Positions 57,421 to 64,000 of a stretch of 64,000 nt of DNA are shown here, piece by piece; position 1 is the first letter of the stretch, and every line of letters starts with the position of its first letter. Origin of the DNA: Isoetes taiwanensis (Eukaryota; Streptophyta; Lycopodiopsida; Isoetales; Isoetaceae); assembly GCA_021234155.1 (NCBI GenBank), contig JAJEKV010000010.1, positions 17,577,418 to 17,641,417 of the forward strand, given 5' to 3'. A model generated the notes under the pieces. The model saw nothing but the letters and a program-made list of their open reading frames with translations. It was not told where the DNA came from and did no database searches. Made by a program: the position numbers and the translations under genes.

Positions 57421-58315
57421 GTGGGCAACATGCATGTCCAATAGCAAGATAAGAGAAAAGCAAGGACATGTATCCCCACCAAAAGCAAGAAAAGGAAGGA
57501 TCATCCATGTCAAAAAGTAGGGGAACAACATTTGATGTGCGTATATAAAGCATGTAAGGAGGACAAAACTATATAAAAAGAACTAAAAGCAATAAAAAAT
57601 GAAATGCACTAACCTTTCACGGTCTTGGATATGCAAAAATGCTTCAAAAAGTGTTCTAAAAGATGGGCACCTTCCTGGACGAGCACACCCAATGGAGGAG
57701 GAAGAAAACAACCACCTTGCAGCTCTAAAATGATGTCCTAATATTTGAAAAGCACATGGATAAAGGTTTCATGGAGGATGGCACGTGGCATCATAAAGGA
57801 AAGATCATGGGGATATTTGGTGGGCCCATAATGCATCACAAAATAAACCCCCTTTTTTATGACTATTTCAAATTTAAAATAAAGTTGCCACGTGTGTGGT
57901 TATTGAAATTCAAAATTCAAATTTGAATTTCCCCCCCTCGACTTAATATTGCCAAAAGCTCTTACTACCCATTCTATGTTCTCGACATCTTGCCATCCAT
58001 CTTTGGCTCTTTGACTAGCCGTTTTGCCACCACAAGGTAGATTTTGTCTTTTTATTAAGACATAGCATATACTAGTGTAATGCACTACTACTTTTGTAGT
58101 TTTTTTTTGAAGTTGTAATCTTATTGCTATTCTAGAGTAGTTTTTATTGTAATTTAAATGTTTAATCGTGTGTTGATCTCCTTTGGTTAATGCTCTTAGC
58201 TAAGAGTTGCATTATGCATTGCGACACTCATGATGAGATGATGAGACACATCTTAGGCTTCAAGAAGAGGTTCGAGCTTTTATCTGAAATCACATAGCTA
58301 GTTGTGTTAGGATTT
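57421..58315. other. Gene-free stretch
   Basis: No supported gene. Follows the tandem array. Confidence 0.45.
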
Positions 58316-58660
58316 GAATTAAGGATGTGCAGGCACAGCATGCTGAAGACCAAATCTCGTGCAACGAAATGGGATGCGCCCAATTTTATGCACATATAAG
58401 CCGAATCTTATGCACTGAAATAGGGCAGACGACCAATTTGGAGAGCCCAAATAAGGCGGGCGCTCAATTTTGTAGGCCCAAATTGGGCGAGCGCCCAATT
58501 TAAGGGCAAAAAAAAAAAAAAAAAAATTTTTTTTTTTAGCCCATAAATTGGGCGGACGCCCAATTTGGTTGGCCCAGAATTGGTTGTCTATCCAATTTGG
58601 GCTCATTAATGTGAGTCATTTTCATGTGTATTATGCTTGAAATGAGGCGGCCGCCCAATT
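58316..58660. repeat. Dispersed copies of the GGGCG-palindrome core
   Basis: Core-like sequences (aattgggcgagcgcccaatt, aaattgggcggacgcccaat) occur at about 58440-58510 and 58545-58650. They surround an A-run/T-run (58506-58538). The rest of the 180-bp unit is absent. A minus-strand frame of 95 codons here is just the repeat translated. Confidence 0.85.
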
Positions 58661-60660
58661 TGTAATGATATATCTTTCATCGTGTGTGACCAGTTTCTAG
58701 GATTGAAGATCCATAACCGAAGGGTTCCTGACATTCAAAGGTGGACGTCTGGTTGCCAAAGGGTTTGTTGCCCATGGAGGGTGCAGATACTCTAGGGGAG
58801 CCTAAAGACTCTGGAACCATGATGTTGTGCATCAGATTGACATTGAGCCAGCACCTTCGAACTTGTGCTTTTTTGGACTATTTCATTATATATGGACTAC
58901 TACAATGACAAAGCTATATGTGCCATCCAAGACTTGAGCTACTGGACTTTTTAACAAGAAGGCAATTTCATCGAGTTGGCACTATCTATTGTCTCAGATA
59001 TCTTAGGGTCTCACTTTGTAAGAACATGAATGTCCATTTGACGAGCCATCCGTGAAGTTCTTCTTGTGAGATTTCTCTCTGCAACCGGACGATTCATTTG
59101 TACAAAACAGAAATAGGTATGTGATTTCATATCTTTTACATATTTCAATAACATGTGCACATCTTTGATGATGATGAGAGGTTGACTGGGCACATTGGGC
59201 CTCTAGTTTTTGAGTTTGAGTGACCAGTCATGTACCACCAAAGCGTCAAGCCATCACCGCGAGAAGCATTGGTCCGTGAAAAGATAAACCTATGCCCAGG
59301 TGATGTCTTGTGTCTAACGTGGGAGATGGAAGCCAATGACTGCTAGTGACTACATAGAGATAGAGACTATCGACTATGCTTGGGAACCTTCAAACAAGAA
59401 GAAGATACCCGATACTATCACGATACACGTGCAGCTGTGAAGGCATATGCAGTACTCGCAGGGGGTGTCAATTAGTGTATGAAAAAGAGTCATTCATGCA
59501 AGTGCATTAAAAAATGGTCCATAAATTCAGGTATTGTCCAAAATTAATGAAATTGTGCTTATTAGAGTATAAAAGTTGAGTTAACTCCACAATTATAGCT
59601 CCAAAACTCCACAATGGTCATATTTAGTAATGTTTATTGATGAATTAAGTGAATATTGTGAAGTTTAGCCATGACAATATGTAATTAGACCATATGACAT
59701 TATATGTATCCTATTGTTTAAATTTGGTTTTTCCGGGGTTCCGAAAACTTTTTGGATTTTTTACTAAGATATTTTGTCTAAGGTTGTAGGGTTTTTTGAC
59801 GCCAGAAAATATTTTCTGATTGCCAAAAATCGAGGACTTCTTTTTCATGATTTTGGCAAAGGTTTTCTTTCGATGGGTTATTTCCTTATTTGGCAATCGA
59901 GCGTGCTACTGCATGGCCGATGGAAGACACGTCTTAGCATTACAAACCATTCTCTGATTGGGCAGTAACATTAGTCTGGCGAATAGGTTTGTGGCATTCG
60001 AGGAGCTCTTGAACGGACCTAATGACTCTGTTTATCTTTGAGATTTCAGTTTCCAGTCCGTTATTTTCTTGCTGCCCGCTTGGCTAATGATTAATATGTA
60101 TTGCATGAAGCCGGACATAGAGGCATGTCTTTGCACATGCAGAACAAAAATTGGGGAAAGTTATACCAGATCAATCTTGGCTCTCTTAATTTTTTCTTCT
60201 CTTCTCTATGGTTCTTTCGGCAAACTGTTGCTGCTCACGGAAATAGATATATCTTTTGCTGCCTTTTGGAGGTGCTTTATGTCCAGCTATGATTAGGTCT
60301 ATGCTCTGACGATGATTAGCTATTGCAACCATGTTTTGGTAAGTATATTTTTACTTCTGGAGCATCAATGTTAATCACACTCTTAGGAGTCAAGACACAT
60401 ATAGAGTTAGTCTAGGTGATTCCTTTCAATAGAGTTAGTCTGTTTCTATGAAGTTTAATCTCCATTTGCTCTTTCTGCACTCTTAGTTTGCTCTTTCTGC
60501 TTTTACGTATTGCAGGAAACAGGAAACAGGCATGCACATCAAATTCCTTTATATTCTGATAGGGCTGCATAAGTTTTACATGGGACTGCATAAGGTGTTC
60601 ATTTGGGGCAGTTATCATATTGCTCACACACACGGCTTCTCATTTTGCAGGTGGATTGAA
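58661..60660. other. Gene-free stretch
   Basis: Only short open frames without recognisable coding features. Part of it may be leader or intron of the gene that starts further right. Confidence 0.35.
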
Positions 60661-60769
60661 TACTTAAATGTGGCTTTCAGGAATAATTATGCAACTAGCA
60701 AAGTTTAGCAAGGATCTGTCGCCAATGCCTGATAGTTTAGAGCGCAAATATCTTTCGACAGATGAAGGT
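60650..60769 (+). CDS. Possible exon of the unidentified right-end gene
   Basis: After an acceptor-like ttttgcag (to 60650) or tttcag (to 60681), one frame reads MQLAKFSKDLSPMPDSLERK and ends at a possible donor gaag|gtacat near 60768. It looks coding, but another frame is also open over its first half. Linkage to the exons at 62680 onward is inferred from strand and proximity only. Confidence 0.35.
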
Positions 60770-60947
60770 ACATAATTCCATCTAATATTTGTTTGTTTAG
60801 GACCTCTGCACTTCATGCATGGTCTTCTCAAGGTATGTCATGGAACCTCTAGAATTAACGTTGTTGTGGTCACTATGTTGTTGTGGTCACTATGGTTGCC
60901 CGTCCACCTGTCTTCGATGCTTCGAATTTGATAGGCAGCGACCTTGC

Positions 60948-61866
60948 CTACATTTGAAGATGATGTACCCACCTTATTTGCATGTGCATTTGTTTTGAGA
61001 AGCAAACTTTTGTCTGCATTCTGAATAACCCTCATTAATCTCATTAGTGAAGACTCATTTTTTTGTAACTGCAAAGTGGAAATTGTATACTCCTCAAGGT
61101 GGAAGAAGTCAGATGAAAGTTGGGGATACTTATGTGTCCTACCTGCCCCTGCAATCTGTGATGCTCCTTTAATATATGACCATTGTTGGAGACTGGGAAT
61201 CAACTGGTCAGGCCAGCATTCAGTTTTAAGATTACTCAATCATTTTATTATTTGAAAAGATAAGGATTTAAATTAGACACTCATCTGATGAAGAATGCAG
61301 TGTTAACAGAGATATAAAGACCAACTAAAAGTTTTCAAAACCGTGAAGAATATTCTGGAGAGCTAATTATTTACACATTGTGATTGGGACTGTGTAGCTT
61401 AACAATGCAGAAGAATATGAAATCTTTCTGCAATGTCATGGTTACTGCAGCAAATACACATTCTGATTGGGACCGTGTAGCTTAACAATGCAGAAGAAAT
61501 ATGACTGTAATGTCATGGTTACTACTACCAAGATCCTGTTTACGAAGAATATGCTTCACATCCAGTCTCTTATTACTCTTAATATGGTCCGTGTGGCATA
61601 TGATATGCATGCATATTCATGCATGCGTGGAACATCTGTGCTAATCTCCATATTTACTATTTTCTTATTAGTTGCTTCAGCAGGCCGGATCCCGGATTCG
61701 GAAGCACTTTGATAAGCGTTATAGCGCCAATAAAATTCTGATTAGATTAACTGTCCAGGCCAAAATGGCTTTTTCCAGGTTACAGGAACCTCCTTGGCTA
61801 CATTTGAAGATGATGTACCCACCTTATTTGCCTGTACATTTATTTTAAGAAGCAAACTTCTGATGC
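60948..61866 (+). repeat. Two exon-like copies of a segment of about 65 bp, with a tandem duplication between
   Basis: At about 60948-61012 and 61793-61860 the plus strand encodes TFEDDVPTLFAC(A/T)F(V/I)LRSKLL in both copies. Between them a unit of about 85 bp is duplicated (about 61376-61447 and 61460-61530; gattgggacYgtgtagctta). The peptide is conserved with silent and conservative changes, so the segments may be duplicated exons. Clear donors were not found. Confidence 0.5.
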
Positions 61867-62679
61867 ATCTTAGTTTCAGAATAGATGGCCTTTTCTAAAT
61901 TTTGTTCGCACGCAGGTGTGAGACTCATTAACTTACGCTGCCTGGTCATCTATTCGATTAGCAGAAGCTCAAATACGTTCATTTCTCACATGAAATCCAG
62001 CTCCTTTGATGTGTTGCATAGTTGTTTGAATTATTTGCATAGGCTGCATGCCAGTCTTCACAGAATTTCTTCACCAACAGGTTTCCTACATCAAAGGTTT
62101 TGTTGCATTAAGAGGTAAGGGTTTTAAGCATATTCATCATGCCCAGCATAGAGTTCACCATAATCTGAATTTGACTTAGTGGTTTTAAGCCTTAGTTTTA
62201 CGTGCTGGATGCATGCCAGTGCAAGGCAGACAAGAGGTCGGCAAGGAGTCTCATCCATTTGTTTCCTTCTCCATCATAAGATCTCTACCCTTTTGTTTTT
62301 AGCGCATAGCTTCGGCCCAAATGTGTAGAGAATTTAGTCTGGCTCTGTTCACAATCTATTTCTTGCTTTTATATTTTGACGTTATTGGTAGCCCATAACT
62401 TCAGCCCAAATCTGTAGTGAATTTAGACTGCCATACTCACTTTAGCTTAAACAAGCATGTCTGGTGCAATTTTTGCTTTGTATGATTTTGAGACATTATA
62501 TGCATGTCACTATGCGCCCGTCACTATTTGTGCAACATATTTTTGGCTTATATCAGTTGAGATATCACCATTATTAATCTGTTTGTTCACATTTAGAAAC
62601 ACGGGTGTAGTAGCATCACATATTAATGGTAGAGTATATTTTTTTTTCTACCACTATGTTTGAAGACTCAGATGTGCAG

Positions 62680-64000
62680 GTACAACTCTCAGATGTTTGC
62701 AGCTTGGACCATGGTAGTACACTGCTAATAAATTGCTTTATGAAGGTTTGTTCTTTTATCCATAGATTTTTGGTCAATTGTGATTATTGTACTCACTGCG
62801 ACAAGGTTATTTTCCTTTGCAGTGTTCAAAGCTAAATGAAATTACTATTGTTCTCGATGACCAACGTTTAAAAAATTCTTCTCAGGCTTATCAGACAACT
62901 CCTGAAGCGTTACGATGCAGAACACACGCTAGGTTTGCTTCTGCCATAGTTGTTTCGTTTTATTATATGTTGCTACAATGTGATGAATTTAAATCTAGAA
63001 CTTCGCTCTTATATGTTCTGTTCTTTTCTTCAGAGTTGAATATCATGAGGACGGTCTTATTTTTTGTGAGTTACATCAGAGGGTAAAGCTGCCAATCAAC
63101 ATTCACGCCCAAGTCTTACACTGCTGGCAAGTGTATCGCGTTATCCTCAGGTAACTTGCTCTTATATGTTATGTGCTTTTCCTCATGTAGTTCAAACAGG
63201 TGGTGACATGAGTTGTCTATATTTGGTTGTATTTGTGCTGCAATGATTATTTGTATGAACTTATAACATGTGTGCTAAAATCAGACACAACATAGACTGA
63301 TATGCCAGATGGGTATATGTGCAATCTCATTTTCTTTTGCGCTCATATAGATTTGGAGAAGGATCACATGAAGCAGCACATGAGGGTTTACCATTCCAAT
63401 GTATTCTTGCAGCAGGTCCATTCATATGTTGGAAAACTTTCTACTTTCAACCAGACTTCCCACTTATAGAAACCTTTTTTGGATCTTACATCTACCACAT
63501 TCATAACTGCCATGGATTAACTACGTTTGCAGCACCATAAAAAACAAGGAATATGCATAGGTTTCATTACCAACATGTTGTATTCTATCATTTCAACTTG
63601 GGCATTGACATAAAGCCTTCTAGAGATAGGGTTTAGGTAAGCCTGGACTGGGATATTGATTTGAAAATTCTTTTCCTTTTGATTCTCTAGAATTAGTTCA
63701 GATAGACTGTGGCGTTGATTTCAAGATCCCTTTGCTTTGCTAGAATTAGTTCAGACAGACAATGTTTCGTTTCGGTTCGACACTCTAGGTTGAATTTCTG
63801 TTTTAGATATTTCAAATTATTGGCTTCTATCTTTGGGCAACTAAGGAATCATTTTATTGCTAGACTTGCACTTTGCTATGGCATCAGTTACTGAACTAGC
63901 TTCTTTCATTTCTCATGTGGTACATATTTAATAACGTCTTTGCTTTGCTTTGTTGATGCAGAGGTCCCAAGGCTCTAGCCAACTATTGATCTCACATGAA
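62680..64000 (+). CDS. Unidentified multi-exon gene, partial (runs off the window)
   Basis: Four exon candidates join in phase with GT/AG borders: 62680-62745, 62823-62932, 63034-63150, and one starting at 63351. The joined frame passes through LSDVCSLDHGSTLLINCFMK, LNEITIVLDDQRLKNSSQAY, VEYHEDGLIFCELHQRVKLP and FGEGSHEAAHEGLPFQC. The end of the fourth exon is unclear (a possible donor near 63417; otherwise a stop at 63538-63540). A further acceptor near 63961 opens a frame (RSQGSSQLLISHE) to the window edge. I do not recognise the family and assign no function. The 5' part probably lies upstream (see 60650 and 60948). Confidence 0.55.

Noticed and set aside
58319-58606. 95-codon minus-strand frame with Pro/Trp/Arg-rich repeats
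   Set aside because: It is a translation of the GGGCG-palindrome repeat and a homopolymer run.
60838-61239. 133-codon minus-strand frame
   Set aside because: It overlaps a plus-strand exon-like segment whose peptide is conserved in a second copy, so the plus strand is the likelier coding strand.
1-64000. CRISPR arrays, bacterial operons, riboswitches
   Set aside because: None seen. The window has spliced plant genes and eukaryotic transposons, and its tandem repeats lack spacer structure.

Overview
The window is nuclear DNA of a land plant with a large, transposon-rich genome. It has long introns and well-spaced multi-exon genes. One gene is a plant-type chloroplast RNase E/G, another is a TPS1-type trehalose-6-phosphate synthase, and a degraded PPR gene lies nearby. 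Non-LTR, Copia, Helitron and TIR elements surround them. Nothing in the sequence fixes the species. The longer, divergent N-terminus of TPS1 and the mix of repeats suggest a non-flowering vascular plant such as a fern, but this is only an inference.

Layout. 1-2.3 kb: broken non-LTR retrotransposon (+) with a TTCC-repeat tail. 2.4-6.2 kb: gene-free, with a 126-bp tandem duplication and two Helitron-type 3' ends. 6.2-8.3 kb: LTR-like repeat (-), related to another at 29.5-31.5 kb (+). 8.5-11.2 kb: composite TIR-bounded repeat with an internal 0.7-kb duplication and a 580-bp foldback. 12.9-19.4 kb: RNase E/G gene (-), ten exons that join in frame. 20.3-22.0 kb: decayed HUH Rep-like gene (-). 22.7-23.9 kb: second copy of the first LINE family. 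24-31.5 kb: repeats, including a 2.3-kb inverted-repeat structure, a direct repeat and a second LTR-like element. 31.5-32.25 kb: decamer repeats that contain a heat-shock-element pattern, then a tRNA-derived SINE head. 32.25-40.9 kb: a Copia element (-), with a TIR element inserted in its pol region and a 5'-truncated L1-type LINE inserted in its right LTR. 43.2-49.4 kb: TPS1-type gene (+), 17 exons. 49.6-51.0 kb: two more TIR elements of the type found inside the Copia. 51.1-52.5 kb: PPR pseudogene with internal duplications. 53.5-55.6 kb: a third Helitron 3' end and three LINE 3' fragments, all (-). 56.3-58.7 kb: a tandem repeat of about 180 bp with a palindromic core. 60.7-64 kb: an unidentified multi-exon gene (+) that runs off the window.

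The two intact genes are not functionally linked. RNase E/G acts in plastid RNA processing. TPS1 makes the sugar signal trehalose-6-phosphate in the cytosol or nucleus. The points most worth a second look are the HUH Rep-like remnant, the family of TIR elements with T-N-A target duplications and AAGACATGTCTT palindromes, and the shared Helitron terminus. All splice sites were read by eye from GT/AG signals and codon phase; no transcript or database evidence was available.
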